DNA of 64,000 bases from Acidobacteria bacterium Mor1 (GTDB lineage: Bacteria > Acidobacteriota > Polarisedimenticolia > Polarisedimenticolales > Polarisedimenticolaceae). The stretch is from positions 4,230,177 to 4,294,176 of the forward strand of contig CP011806.1 in NCBI GenBank assembly GCA_001664505.1. The letters are read 5' to 3'. The position numbers and the translations under genes are program-made. Of the stretch, positions 55,601 through 63,279 are shown piece by piece (position 1 is the stretch's first letter; every line of letters begins with the position of its first letter). A model generated the notes under the pieces. That model worked only from the letters and a program-made list of their open reading frames with translations, did no database searches and was not told where the DNA came from.

Positions 55601-55856
55601 CGCCAGGCCCAACGTCTTCAATCTCTCGTTCAAGCGCTTCGATCTCAACTTTCGACAGCGCTTCAAGAAGCACTTTTCGTTTTCGCTCAAGCTGAAGAAC
55701 GTCACCCGGGAGCAGCAGCTCTCGGTCTTCCGCACCCCGCAAGGGGTTGACGTGCCCTTCGAGGGGTGGACTCAGACGTCGGACGGCGCGCAGTTCCTGC
55801 GCACCCAGCGACCGACGGCCCGTGAGTTCAGCCTCGGTGTCGGTTTCAGTTGGTAG
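52641..55856 (+). CDS. TonB-dependent outer-membrane receptor
   Basis: 1071 residues; GAGGAG is seven bases before the ATG. Signal peptide to about 38, a carboxypeptidase-regulatory-like Ig domain (40-120; GIRGTIVEEGFDTPLDGVRI, DQDGSFLIDGLTPGKYTL), a plug domain (KYATVRGLSDRYTGTTLNGV, FTGGGVDIQTKS) and a 22-strand-type barrel ending in ...TAREFSLGVGFSW with the terminal aromatic residue needed for BAM insertion. The large size and N-terminal regulatory domain resemble receptors for oligomeric or proteinaceous ligands. Substrate unknown. It precedes by 26 bases the DUF3450 gene that starts the TonB module. A stem at 52518-52538 lies in the 153-base leader. Confidence 0.95.
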   Translation: MGAIAPAIRSRALQCGRRIAISVFSVIVVLASVGVAAAQEGGIRGTIVEEGFDTPLDGVRITVAGSPLSKTTDQDGSFLIDGLTPGKYTLILAKPGYERAVLTDVVVLPGRLANADATLGLEIIDMAPMVVVGQALLGNSELGLLSIRQESLQVQDAISSELISKAGVGDAAGALKLVVGASVVDGKYATVRGLSDRYTGTTLNGVRVPSSDPRRRAAQIDVFPTATIENVTVTKTFAPDLQGDFTGGGVDIQTKSVPDAFTVSFSSSVGDDSLATENPAFVTYIGGGTRSSGRGLPAVLDRRLGAVFPTPGAPTRDGSNLELNSVIDEQSNALPPVLGTARRAPNKNNGYSLTIGHRMDFGREGRIGVIAARTEKDSAQFFGNAVNNQVDYNPTSVVPTFRDDNRGTLSRLTGTLGTLVVQPNINHEVALRYIRNESISDEARFQLSSDNIDLQTNLEENQALRFSERTVESLQLAGEHKIPLGVGEGVFKSVDIDYTLARNSTEQDEPDQRLFRNQFNEINVGDIYLKISRRPANIGGPSDAIRRIFRNVVEDSDIAALNVSVPFEQWSQEKGKIKFGGYFESADRDFRQDSFSYLPVNDYLGSSQRNTAAQANQDRAVQFRNSNTDLFDGRFPNDPAIAPGLWTDNFLDPAFVGFAGNRCTLDDPDGIDPTINLDCSAIDQLVWTIGPIGANLDVDYAGEQEIEAAYLMAELPVTRRLGFTFGARQESTLMSTVPESRSLVQIIVTQPDGSRNFENVNEADPRAAGRVEDDALLPSIGATYEIVPGEMKLRASWNRTIARPTFRELAPVATIEFLDGDEFTGNPELGLSDIENADLRWEWFPSPGRVLAFSLFQKEITDPIELISFTVGGRDLVQPINYPSGRVEGWEFESRSDLGLFSEWLDNFSVGLNFTSLDSEVDVPLDEQESLGDFGIRQETRRLQGQPEYLFNANVTYDNNRSGTTVSLFYNVIGETLLTGAARGQEGARPNVFNLSFKRFDLNFRQRFKKHFSFSLKLKNVTREQQLSVFRTPQGVDVPFEGWTQTSDGAQFLRTQRPTAREFSLGVGFSW

Positions 55857-55882
55857 GTCCGCGGCCAACGTAGGAGTTCGGA

Positions 55883-56656
55883 ATGGTCAAGTTCGTCGTC
55901 AAGGTAGGCCTGTGGCTCGCGGTTGCGGGTGTCCTGGCCGGAGGTTCGGCCCTGGCCGAGAGCTCCCCCTTGGAAAACACCCGCGATCTCGTCACCAAAT
56001 GGGTCGAGGCGCAGCAATTGATCTCCAAGGAGAAGGAGGACTGGCGCCTGGGCAAGGACGTGCTCGAGCAGCGCATCTCGCTGGTCGACGGCGAGATCTC
56101 GTCGCTCGAAGGCCGCATCCAGGAGTCCAGGGAGGGCCTGTGGGAGACGCGCAAGCAGAAGCGCGATCTCGAGCTCAAGACCGGCCAGCTCAAGGCGGCG
56201 ACCTCGTCCCTCGAAGTCTCGATCGCGTCGATCGAGCGCAAGACGAAGGCGCTGTTCAAGCGTCTGCCGTCTCCGGTGAGAGACCAGGTCGAGCGTCTGG
56301 AGCGCCAGATTCCGGCGAATCCGGCGAGCACCGAGCTGAGCCTCGCGGTTCGCTACCAGAACGTCCTGGGAATCCTCAACCAGGTCAACAAGTTCAACAA
56401 CGACATCTACGTCGCGTCGGAATTGCGCGACCTGGACAACGGCAGTTCTGCCGAGGTCAGCGTGATCTACGTCGGCCTGGGGCAGGCCTTCTTCGCCAAC
56501 TCGACGGGCACCATCGCGGGCACCGGCCGGCCGGGTGACGACGGTTGGGTCTGGACCGAGAACAACGATCTGGCGCCCGATGTGCTTCTGACGCTGCAGA
56601 TCCTGAAAGATGAAGCCCAGCCGGCCTTCGTGCCGCTGCCGGTGACGATCCAATGA
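55883..56656 (+). CDS. DUF3450 periplasmic coiled-coil protein
   Basis: 257 residues: signal peptide, then a long coiled coil (about 45-130; LEQRISLVDGEISSLEGRI, LKTGQLKAATSSLEVSIASI), and a C-terminal conserved region (LAVRYQNVLGILNQVNKFNN, YVGLGQAFFANSTGTIAGT) diagnostic of DUF3450. In gammaproteobacterial TonB2/TonB3 clusters this protein is encoded right before TtpC, as here. Its exact role is unknown; the coiled coil suggests a periplasmic tie between TonB complex and peptidoglycan or receptor. Overlaps the next gene by 4 bases. Confidence 0.92.
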   Translation: MVKFVVKVGLWLAVAGVLAGGSALAESSPLENTRDLVTKWVEAQQLISKEKEDWRLGKDVLEQRISLVDGEISSLEGRIQESREGLWETRKQKRDLELKTGQLKAATSSLEVSIASIERKTKALFKRLPSPVRDQVERLERQIPANPASTELSLAVRYQNVLGILNQVNKFNNDIYVASELRDLDNGSSAEVSVIYVGLGQAFFANSTGTIAGTGRPGDDGWVWTENNDLAPDVLLTLQILKDEAQPAFVPLPVTIQ

Positions 56657-58215
56657 CGGGGGGTAGGCGGATCATGAACTTCGAGACCCGTATGCCGGCC
56701 CTGGCGCTGGTTCTGGTTCTTTGCGTCTCCGGCCTGGCGGCCCAGGATGCGACGCTGACGGACACCGCGGACAAGGCCAGGCAAGATCTGGACAAAGCGA
56801 CCCGGGCGCTGGCCGATCTGCGCAAGCAGATCGCCGCCGAGAAGATCCCGATGAACCGCCGTCTCGGAGAACGCGAGAACGAGCTGACCCGGGTGCGCAA
56901 GCAGTTCGAGGAGGTCGGCGCCGAGCTCGACCTGCAGACCCTCGATCTGACCAACCTGACCAAGGAACTCGAGGGCCGGCAGCAATCCAAGCGCTACCTG
57001 GAGAACCTGCTGGGTGAGTACCTGCGAAACGTCGAATCCCAGGTGCACATCTCCGAGCTGCAGCGCTACGAAACGACGTTGGAGAAGGCCCGGGATGCCT
57101 TCGACGATATTGAGCTGACTCCGTCCGAGGTCTTCCAGGCACAGACCGACGCCATCGAGATGTCGATCGACCGGCTGGAGGGTCTGCTGGGAGGTGAGTC
57201 CTTCGACGGCACCGCCGTGGGCGAAGGCGGCCTGGTCAAGGAGGTCACCTTCGGCATCCTCGGCCCCGTCGCGGTCTTCCGGGCCAAGGATGGCTCCGAC
57301 GCCGGCCTGGCGATCCAGGAAAACTCCCTGCAGCCCAAGATGCAGTTGCTGAAGGACCCGGCCAACGGCGAGGCGATCGCCTCGCTGATTCAGTCCGGTT
57401 CCGGCATCCTGCCCTTCGACCCCAGCCTGGGCAACGCGATCACCATGGAGACCATCGACGAGGGCCTGCTGGCGGAGTTCAAGAAGGGGGGCGTGGTCAT
57501 GTACCCGATCGTCCTTCTCGCCGCGTCGGCGCTACTGGTCGCGCTGATCAAGCTGATTCAGATGATGCTGGTGCGCACCCCTTCCAACCGGCGCATCGAC
57601 ACCCTGCTCGAAGCGGTCAAGGCGCAGGACTACACCAAGGCCGAGCGGGTCGTCGGCGATGTTTCCGGGCCTACCGGAGAGATGCTCAAGGCCGGCGTCG
57701 AACACATCCGCGAGCCCAAGGAGCTGGTCGAGGAGGTCATGTACGAGCAGACCCTCGAGACCCGGCTGCGGCTCAACAGCTTCCTGCCCTTCGTCCAGGT
57801 GGCCGCCGCGGCAGCACCGCTGCTCGGCCTGCTCGGTACCGTGACCGGCATCATCTCCACCTTCCAGATGATCACCGTGTTCGGCACCGGCGATGCAAAG
57901 ACCCTCTCCGGAGGTATCTCCGAGGCGTTGATCACCACCAAGTTCGGTCTGGTCGTCGCGATTCCGTCGCTGCTGCTCTACGCCTACCTCTCGCGCCGGG
58001 CGCGCCGGGTCATCGACGGCATGGAGAAAACCGCGGTTCGCTTCCTCAACCGCCTGCACATCGGTAGCGCCGGCATGCAGGGCGTGATGGCCGGTGGAGC
58101 CGGCGGTGCCCAGGCCGACGCGGCCGGGGCCGGGGGCGGTACGGTGCAGCATGGTGGGCCGCTGCCGGTCGGCGCCCAGGCGTCGATAGCCCAGGCCCAG
58201 GGCCCGGACCACTAG
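56653..58215 (+). CDS. TtpC-like MotA/TolQ/ExbB proton channel protein
   Basis: 520 residues. ATG 56653 overlaps the DUF3450 stop; ATG 56674 is a plausible alternative with an AGGCGG upstream and still keeps the signal peptide (MPALALVLVLCVSGLAAQ). A periplasmic N-terminal ~270 residues (coiled coil 35-125, then a globular part) is followed by three transmembrane helices of the MotA/TolQ/ExbB family ([59 protein letters not shown]). This long form is TtpC, the extra component of Vibrio-type TonB2 systems. It ends in a Gly/Ala-rich cytoplasmic tail. Confidence 0.93.
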   Translation: MTGGRRIMNFETRMPALALVLVLCVSGLAAQDATLTDTADKARQDLDKATRALADLRKQIAAEKIPMNRRLGERENELTRVRKQFEEVGAELDLQTLDLTNLTKELEGRQQSKRYLENLLGEYLRNVESQVHISELQRYETTLEKARDAFDDIELTPSEVFQAQTDAIEMSIDRLEGLLGGESFDGTAVGEGGLVKEVTFGILGPVAVFRAKDGSDAGLAIQENSLQPKMQLLKDPANGEAIASLIQSGSGILPFDPSLGNAITMETIDEGLLAEFKKGGVVMYPIVLLAASALLVALIKLIQMMLVRTPSNRRIDTLLEAVKAQDYTKAERVVGDVSGPTGEMLKAGVEHIREPKELVEEVMYEQTLETRLRLNSFLPFVQVAAAAAPLLGLLGTVTGIISTFQMITVFGTGDAKTLSGGISEALITTKFGLVVAIPSLLLYAYLSRRARRVIDGMEKTAVRFLNRLHIGSAGMQGVMAGGAGGAQADAAGAGGGTVQHGGPLPVGAQASIAQAQGPDH

Positions 58216-58218
58216 GCC

Positions 58219-58860
58219 ATGGGAGTGGTGCTCGAACAGATCCAGACTCTGGCCCAGCGTGCGGTCGAGATCTGGTTGCAGGGCGGATGGGCGATGATCG
58301 CCCTGGCGGTGAACAGCTTCATCCTGTTCGTCGTGGGGCTGAACATCTGGTTCGGCCTGCGGGCCAGCGGCTTCAAGTCGATGCCCGAAAAGAAGTGGCG
58401 CCCCTGGATCACCGACGAGACCAAGCGCAAGGGTGCCGTCGGCCGGCTGATCCGCTACGTGATGGATGCCGACAATCTCAAGGACATGACGGTTCGCTTC
58501 AGCGAGCTGCGTTCCAGCGAGATCGCTCCGTTCGTGCGCGAGCTTCGCTTCATGAAGCGGGCGGTCGGCACGGCGCCGCTGCTCGGCCTGCTCGGCACGG
58601 TGACCGGCATGTTGACGACCTTCAAGGGGTTGGCCGGCGGCTCCGGCGGCGATCAGACCATGGAGCAGATCGCGGCCGGTATTTCCGAGGCCTTGGTCAC
58701 GACCGAGACCGGGCTGGTCATCGCGCTGGTCGGCGTGTTCTTTCAGTACCGCCTCCAACGCCAGGCCGAAGCCTACGACGCGTTTCTTCAGCACCTGGAA
58801 TGTGCATGCGCTCAGCACGTCTACAAGCGTGACCAGGAAGCGATGCCCAAGGGAGCCTGA
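58219..58860 (+). CDS. exbB: ExbB-type proton channel subunit
   Basis: 213 residues, the short form. Three helices: [20 protein letters not shown], then [19 protein letters not shown] and [20 protein letters not shown]. The family's signature phrase GLLGTVTGM is intact. ExbB pentamers with ExbD convert the proton-motive force into movement of TonB. It lies three bases after the TtpC gene and two bases before exbD. Confidence 0.94.
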   Translation: MGVVLEQIQTLAQRAVEIWLQGGWAMIALAVNSFILFVVGLNIWFGLRASGFKSMPEKKWRPWITDETKRKGAVGRLIRYVMDADNLKDMTVRFSELRSSEIAPFVRELRFMKRAVGTAPLLGLLGTVTGMLTTFKGLAGGSGGDQTMEQIAAGISEALVTTETGLVIALVGVFFQYRLQRQAEAYDAFLQHLECACAQHVYKRDQEAMPKGA

Positions 58861-58862
58861 CC

Positions 58863-59270
58863 ATGAGTCGATTCCGATCGATGTTCGAGGGAGAAGACGA
58901 GGGCGAAGTGGTGAACATGTCACCGCTGATCGACTGCGTGTTCATCCTGCTGATCTTCTTCATCGTGACCACCACCTTCGTCGACGAGACCGGCATCGAG
59001 GTGCAGAAGCCTCAGGCCGCCTCCAGCGTGAACCTCGACAAGAACAGCATCCTGCTGGCGGTGACCGCCGACGGCAAGGTGGTCTACGGCGGTCGTGAAA
59101 TCGGTCTGACCGGAGTGCGGCCGTTGGTCAAACGCATGACCGCCAAGGAAGACCTGCCGGTGATCATCCAGGCGGACGATCAGGCGATGACCGGTCTGTT
59201 CGCCCGGGTGCTCGACGAGGCCAAGCTGGCCGGTGCAACCCAGGTCTCTCTGGCAACCAAGCGCAACTAG
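58863..59270 (+). CDS. exbD: ExbD-type proton channel subunit
   Basis: 135 residues. One transmembrane helix with the essential proton-carrying aspartate D24 in [17 protein letters not shown], then a periplasmic domain ([39 protein letters not shown]). Matches ExbD/TolR length. Part of the TonB-energising complex; 8 bases separate it from tonB. Confidence 0.95.
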   Translation: MSRFRSMFEGEDEGEVVNMSPLIDCVFILLIFFIVTTTFVDETGIEVQKPQAASSVNLDKNSILLAVTADGKVVYGGREIGLTGVRPLVKRMTAKEDLPVIIQADDQAMTGLFARVLDEAKLAGATQVSLATKRN

Positions 59271-59278
59271 AGGCTGCG

Positions 59279-59950
59279 ATGGACCAGAAGAAGAGCTTCA
59301 TCAAGCGTCTGTTCCAGCACACTTCTGCGGTGGTGCTGGCGCTGGTGGCGACCCTGCTGGTCTTCCTGGTGTTGCCCTTGATGCAGACCCTGGGAGATCT
59401 GGTCAAGGACACCACGGTGACCCGAGTCGACGCGACCACCCTCGAGCCTCCGCCGGAAGTGGAGATGGCCGAGGAGGAGCCCCCGGAGGAAGAGCCCGAG
59501 CCCGAACCGGAGCCGGAGTTCGAGCCCCAGGCTCAACCGCTGGACCTCGGTCAGTTGGAGTTGGCCCTCAACCCGGATGCGGGTGGTGGTGCCGGAAGTT
59601 TCGATGTCGCGAGCTTCCTCAAGGACGTGGTGGGAGATGCAGGCGGTTCGGTGGAGGACATCTTCTCCGCGGCCCAGCTGGACCAAACACCGCGGATCGT
59701 GTTCCAGCGTCAACCCGGCTATCCGCCCGACCTGATCAAGACGAAGCAGGAGGGAGTCGTCTACGTCGTGTTCCAGGTAGGAACCGACGGACGGGTCAGC
59801 AATCCCAAGGTGACCCAGTCGACCAACCCGCTGTTCGACAAGTTGGCCATGGACGCCGTGCGGCAGTGGCGCTTCGAACCCGGAACCCGTGGTGGCAAGA
59901 AGGTGCGCTTCAAGATGCGTATTCCGGTCACCTTCCAGTTGCCGAGCTAG
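59279..59950 (+). CDS. tonB: TonB energy-transduction protein
   Basis: 223 residues. N-terminal helix (AVVLALVATLLVFLVLPLM), an acidic proline linker (EEEPPEEEPEPEPEPEFEP; Glu-Pro rather than the usual Lys-Pro) and the TonB C-terminal domain (PGYPPDLIKTKQEGVVYVVF, MDAVRQWRFEPG). The linker is short, so it would span a thin periplasm or need DUF3450 or the TPR protein to extend reach. It should contact the TonB box of the receptor at 52641. Confidence 0.94.
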   Translation: MDQKKSFIKRLFQHTSAVVLALVATLLVFLVLPLMQTLGDLVKDTTVTRVDATTLEPPPEVEMAEEEPPEEEPEPEPEPEFEPQAQPLDLGQLELALNPDAGGGAGSFDVASFLKDVVGDAGGSVEDIFSAAQLDQTPRIVFQRQPGYPPDLIKTKQEGVVYVVFQVGTDGRVSNPKVTQSTNPLFDKLAMDAVRQWRFEPGTRGGKKVRFKMRIPVTFQLPS

Positions 59951-59988
59951 TTCGTCGCGGGCCGCCGGCCCGCAAGAGGATCTGAGTC

Positions 59989-61707
59989 ATGTTGAAGTCT
60001 TTTGCCGAACTGTCCCTCGCGCCGGCCATGTGCATTGCGCTCCTGTGGATGCCCGCCGCGACGGCCCAGGCCGCCGGAGCCGGCGATGTTGCGCCGATGG
60101 GTGCCGATCTCGCCGCGCCGGGAGCGGATTCCGCCGCGGAGGGCGGGGACGGCGAGAAGGCGACCGAGAAGGCCGAGCGCGAGGCGGACAAGGCCAAGAA
60201 GAAGGCTGAGCGCGAAGCCGAGCGCGCCAGGAAGAAGGCCGAGCGTGCTGCGCGACGGGCCAAGAAGGACGGCGTCACCAGCGAGGGTGAGCAGCTGACC
60301 CCCGAGGAGCTGTTGGAGCAGAACAAGCAGGCCCTCGATCTGGTGGGTAACGGTCTCAGCGAACCCACCGAGCGAAACAAGGCCGGTCTGGACCTCTGGT
60401 CGGACCCCAACTTCGCCCGGCAGTTCGACGAGCAGTTCAAGCGCCGGGCCGAGGTCGAGCCCGATGTCAGTGAGACCGAGCGCGAAACCCTGCGCACGGT
60501 GTTGGGCCTGATGCAGGACAACGATGAGACCGGTGAGCAGGCGAATCCGGCTGCGGCTGCCGAGCAGCTCGAGGCCGCCATCGACGCCGACCCCGCCGGC
60601 ACCAGCGCGCTGCTCGATTTCACCCTCGGTTCGATCTACGTGCAGCTCGACAAACAGGAAGAAGCCCTCGATTGCTACGAATCGGCCCTGGCCAAGTTCC
60701 CCAGCTTCATGCGGGCGCACCGCACCGTCGGCCTGGTCTACGTGCAGAACAACCGCTTCAAGGAGGCGGTCGGTCATCTGAGCCGGGTCATCGAGCTCGG
60801 TGGGGGAGACGGCCTGACCTACGGGCTGCTGGGCTACGGCTACCAGTCCGAGGGGCAGCACATCTCGGCCGAGTCCGCCTTCCGCCAGGCGTTGTTGTTC
60901 CAGCCCGGAACCCTGGACTGGAAGCAGGGCCTGGCCCAGGCCTTGCTCAAGCAGAACAAGTGGGAAGAAGCCATCGCTCTGTCCAACGAGCTGGTTTCCC
61001 AGTATCCCGATGCCGAGAAGTTCTGGTTGCTCCAGGCCAACGCCTTCATCGGCAACGAACAGCCGCTGATGGCCGCCCAGAATTTCGAGATCCTGCGCCG
61101 CATGGGCAAGGCGACTCCCGAGAGCCTGATGACCCTGGGCGATATCTACGTCAATCAGAGCATGTGGGATCTGGCGACCAACGCTTACCTGGCCTCGATC
61201 GAGCTCGATAGCAAGCAGCCGGTGGCCGCGCCGGTGCAGCGGGTCAACTGGCTGCAGCAGCGGGGCGCCATGGATCAGGCCAAGGAACTGCTCTACCGCA
61301 TCAAGGATGTCTACGCCGGCAGGCTCGAGGAGGAGCAGCACAAGGATCTGCTCAAGGTCGAGGCGCGGATCGCCGTGGCCGAGGGTGTCGGCGGCGAGAT
61401 GATCTCGGTACTCGAGGAGATCGTGGCGCTGGATCCGCTGGATGCCGAGACGCTGATGTTGCTCGGCCGGCACTACGCCACCGGGGAGCCGGAGAAGGCG
61501 ATGTTCTACTACGAGCGCGCCGAGAACATCGACGGCTACGAAGCGGACGCCAAGGTCCGCCGGGCGCAGCTCCTGGTCGGCCAATCCGAGTACTGCAAGG
61601 CCCGGGACCTGCTCAACCGGGCCCAGCAGGTCAAGCCTCGCGAAGACGTGGGCAAGTACCTGGAGCAGGTCGAGCGGGCCGCCAAGGCCCGGGGCTGCGG
61701 CGCCTAG
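59989..61707 (+). CDS. Exported TPR protein of the TonB module
   Basis: 572 residues. Signal peptide to about residue 25, a highly charged Lys/Glu/Arg/Ala helix (about 45-90), then about ten TPR units (FTLGSIYVQLDKQEEALDCY, HRTVGLVYVQNNRFKEAVGH, LLGRHYATGEPEKAMFYYER). TtpC-type TonB operons of gammaproteobacteria end in a similar TPR gene. Likely a periplasmic partner of TonB or of the receptor. It lies 38 bases after tonB, and a strong terminator follows it. Confidence 0.9.
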   Translation: MLKSFAELSLAPAMCIALLWMPAATAQAAGAGDVAPMGADLAAPGADSAAEGGDGEKATEKAEREADKAKKKAEREAERARKKAERAARRAKKDGVTSEGEQLTPEELLEQNKQALDLVGNGLSEPTERNKAGLDLWSDPNFARQFDEQFKRRAEVEPDVSETERETLRTVLGLMQDNDETGEQANPAAAAEQLEAAIDADPAGTSALLDFTLGSIYVQLDKQEEALDCYESALAKFPSFMRAHRTVGLVYVQNNRFKEAVGHLSRVIELGGGDGLTYGLLGYGYQSEGQHISAESAFRQALLFQPGTLDWKQGLAQALLKQNKWEEAIALSNELVSQYPDAEKFWLLQANAFIGNEQPLMAAQNFEILRRMGKATPESLMTLGDIYVNQSMWDLATNAYLASIELDSKQPVAAPVQRVNWLQQRGAMDQAKELLYRIKDVYAGRLEEEQHKDLLKVEARIAVAEGVGGEMISVLEEIVALDPLDAETLMLLGRHYATGEPEKAMFYYERAENIDGYEADAKVRRAQLLVGQSEYCKARDLLNRAQQVKPREDVGKYLEQVERAAKARGCGA

Positions 61708-61736
61708 GCCGAAAACCCCGATCGAGAAACGGTCAG

Positions 61737-61770
61737 AAACGGCAGCGCAGGGGTGCGCTGCCGTTTTTTT
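61737..61770 (+). terminator. Intrinsic terminator of the TonB operon
   Basis: Stem ACGGCAGCGCA (61739-61749) with TGCGCTGCCGT (61754-61764), loop GGGG, followed by seven T. It lies 30 bases after the TPR stop and defines the end of the TonB module transcript. Confidence 0.95.
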
Positions 61771-61847
61771 GTTTCAGCCTGAAGGCAAACTGCCGCGGCG
61801 GGCGTCTCTTCCTCGAGGCCTGGATCGGGCCGGCGGAGGGGCAAGAG

Positions 61848-63230
61848 ATGCGCTTTGCGATCATTGCGATGGTCTGGACGATGGCGTTCGGGGTGTGGGC
61901 ATCTCCATGCGCCGTCGACGCCGATTGCGACGATGGGCTGGCCTGCACGGGGCTCGAGACCTGCGGCTACGACGGTGTTTGCCGGGAGGGCATCGGGCTC
62001 TGCGGGCCGCCGACCCAGGCGCTCGAGACGCGGATCTGGGCCAGCTCTTCCTACAGTCCCGGCTACCTGCCTCGGAAGGCCATCGACGGCGATCCCGGTG
62101 TGACCTCGAGCTGGTGTTCCGCCGACGGCGACCCCGATCCGGCGCTCCACGTCGAGTGGGTCTACCCGGCCCGGATCTCCGAGATCCGGATCCATAACGC
62201 CTGGCTGACCCACGATTTCCAAACAGGCCGTTTCGAGCTGCGCAACGCCGCCGGCGGTCTGCTCTACGACTCCGGCATCGTCTCGTTGACCGCCGGGGCG
62301 ATCACGCACCCGGTGATCCCCGCGGTCGGCGGGGTGCGCCGACTATCCTTCATCGGAGAAACCTGGCGTAGCGACGACCCGTGCATCAGCGAGATCGAGG
62401 TCAGCGCCGACGCGCCCTGCCTCGTCGATGCCGACTGCGCCTTTGCCTCCCCCTGTATCGCCGTCGGGATCTGCGGCACCGACAAGCAGTGCACCGCCAC
62501 CGCACCCCGCTGCCGCAATCTGGCCCTGGACCACGAGGCGGTCGCTGCCAGCAGCGAGTACTCCGCCGGCTACCGGCCGGAGCTGGCCGCCGACGGCAAC
62601 CCGGCGACCTCCAGCAGTTGGTGTTCGGCCGCCGCCGACCAGGCGCCGGAGATCGCGCTGACCCTGCCCAACGCCCACGCGATCAGTCTGGTGCGCCTGA
62701 GCAACGGTTGGCTCCTGAACAACTTCGAGAGCATCGACCTGCGCTTCGAGGACGAACAGGGCATCTCGATCCTCGAGGAGCAGGACATCCCGGTCGACGA
62801 GGGGCAGCGCACCGTTGCCCTGGAGCATCAGGTGCCCCGCGCCCACAAGGTGGTGCTCCAAGGGCGAAGCTTCGACGAGGGGCCCTGCATCGGCGAGCTG
62901 GAGCTCTATGGCGAGTACTGCTTTCTCGATATCGCGGGCCACAGCCCCATGAGCTGGCGTTTTCGTCCGGCGACCCCCGAGCCGGACTACGAGATGCGCT
63001 ACGGACTGCTGTCGGAGATGCGGGCCGACGCGGGCTTTCAGCGGGCGGGGTGCCTCGGGCGCTACCAGGGGGGCACCGCCGAGACGCTGCTGCCGGACCC
63101 GCCGGTGGGGGATGGTTTCTATCTGATCGCCCGGGGCTTCAACGTCTGCGTCGGCGAGCAATTCGGCCTGTCGCGGGTGTCGCCGGACCCGCGAGCGGTG
63201 ATGGAAAAAGAACCGGCGTGCACCCCGTGA
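61848..63230 (+). CDS. Secreted protein with two discoidin-like domains
   Basis: 460 residues. Signal peptide MRFAIIAMVWTMAFGVWA, then twice the same pair of modules: a short Cys motif (DADCDDGLACTGLETCG; DADCAFASPCIAVGICG) and an F5/8 type C (discoidin)-like beta-sandwich. The latter is marked by ASSSYSPGYLPRKAIDGDP and ASSEYSAGYRPELAADGNP at the start and a C-terminal Cys-I-x-E phrase. The last ~95 residues are the C-terminal domain shared by five proteins here (GFYLIARGFNVCVGEQFG, ending EPACTP). Discoidin domains usually bind glycans. No enzymatic part. Confidence 0.88.
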   Translation: MRFAIIAMVWTMAFGVWASPCAVDADCDDGLACTGLETCGYDGVCREGIGLCGPPTQALETRIWASSSYSPGYLPRKAIDGDPGVTSSWCSADGDPDPALHVEWVYPARISEIRIHNAWLTHDFQTGRFELRNAAGGLLYDSGIVSLTAGAITHPVIPAVGGVRRLSFIGETWRSDDPCISEIEVSADAPCLVDADCAFASPCIAVGICGTDKQCTATAPRCRNLALDHEAVAASSEYSAGYRPELAADGNPATSSSWCSAAADQAPEIALTLPNAHAISLVRLSNGWLLNNFESIDLRFEDEQGISILEEQDIPVDEGQRTVALEHQVPRAHKVVLQGRSFDEGPCIGELELYGEYCFLDIAGHSPMSWRFRPATPEPDYEMRYGLLSEMRADAGFQRAGCLGRYQGGTAETLLPDPPVGDGFYLIARGFNVCVGEQFGLSRVSPDPRAVMEKEPACTP

Positions 63231-63244
63231 GGAATGCACGCCGG
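63205..63244 (-). terminator. Terminator for the partial TSP3 gene
   Basis: CCGGCGTGCA (63213-63222) and TGCACGCCGG (63235-63244) form a perfect 10-bp stem; on the minus strand it is followed by TTCTTTTTCC. It lies within the 3' end of the convergent discoidin gene. Confidence 0.8.
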
Positions 63245-63279
63245 TCTGAGTCGAAGGGGATGGACGTGAGTGGCCCTGG

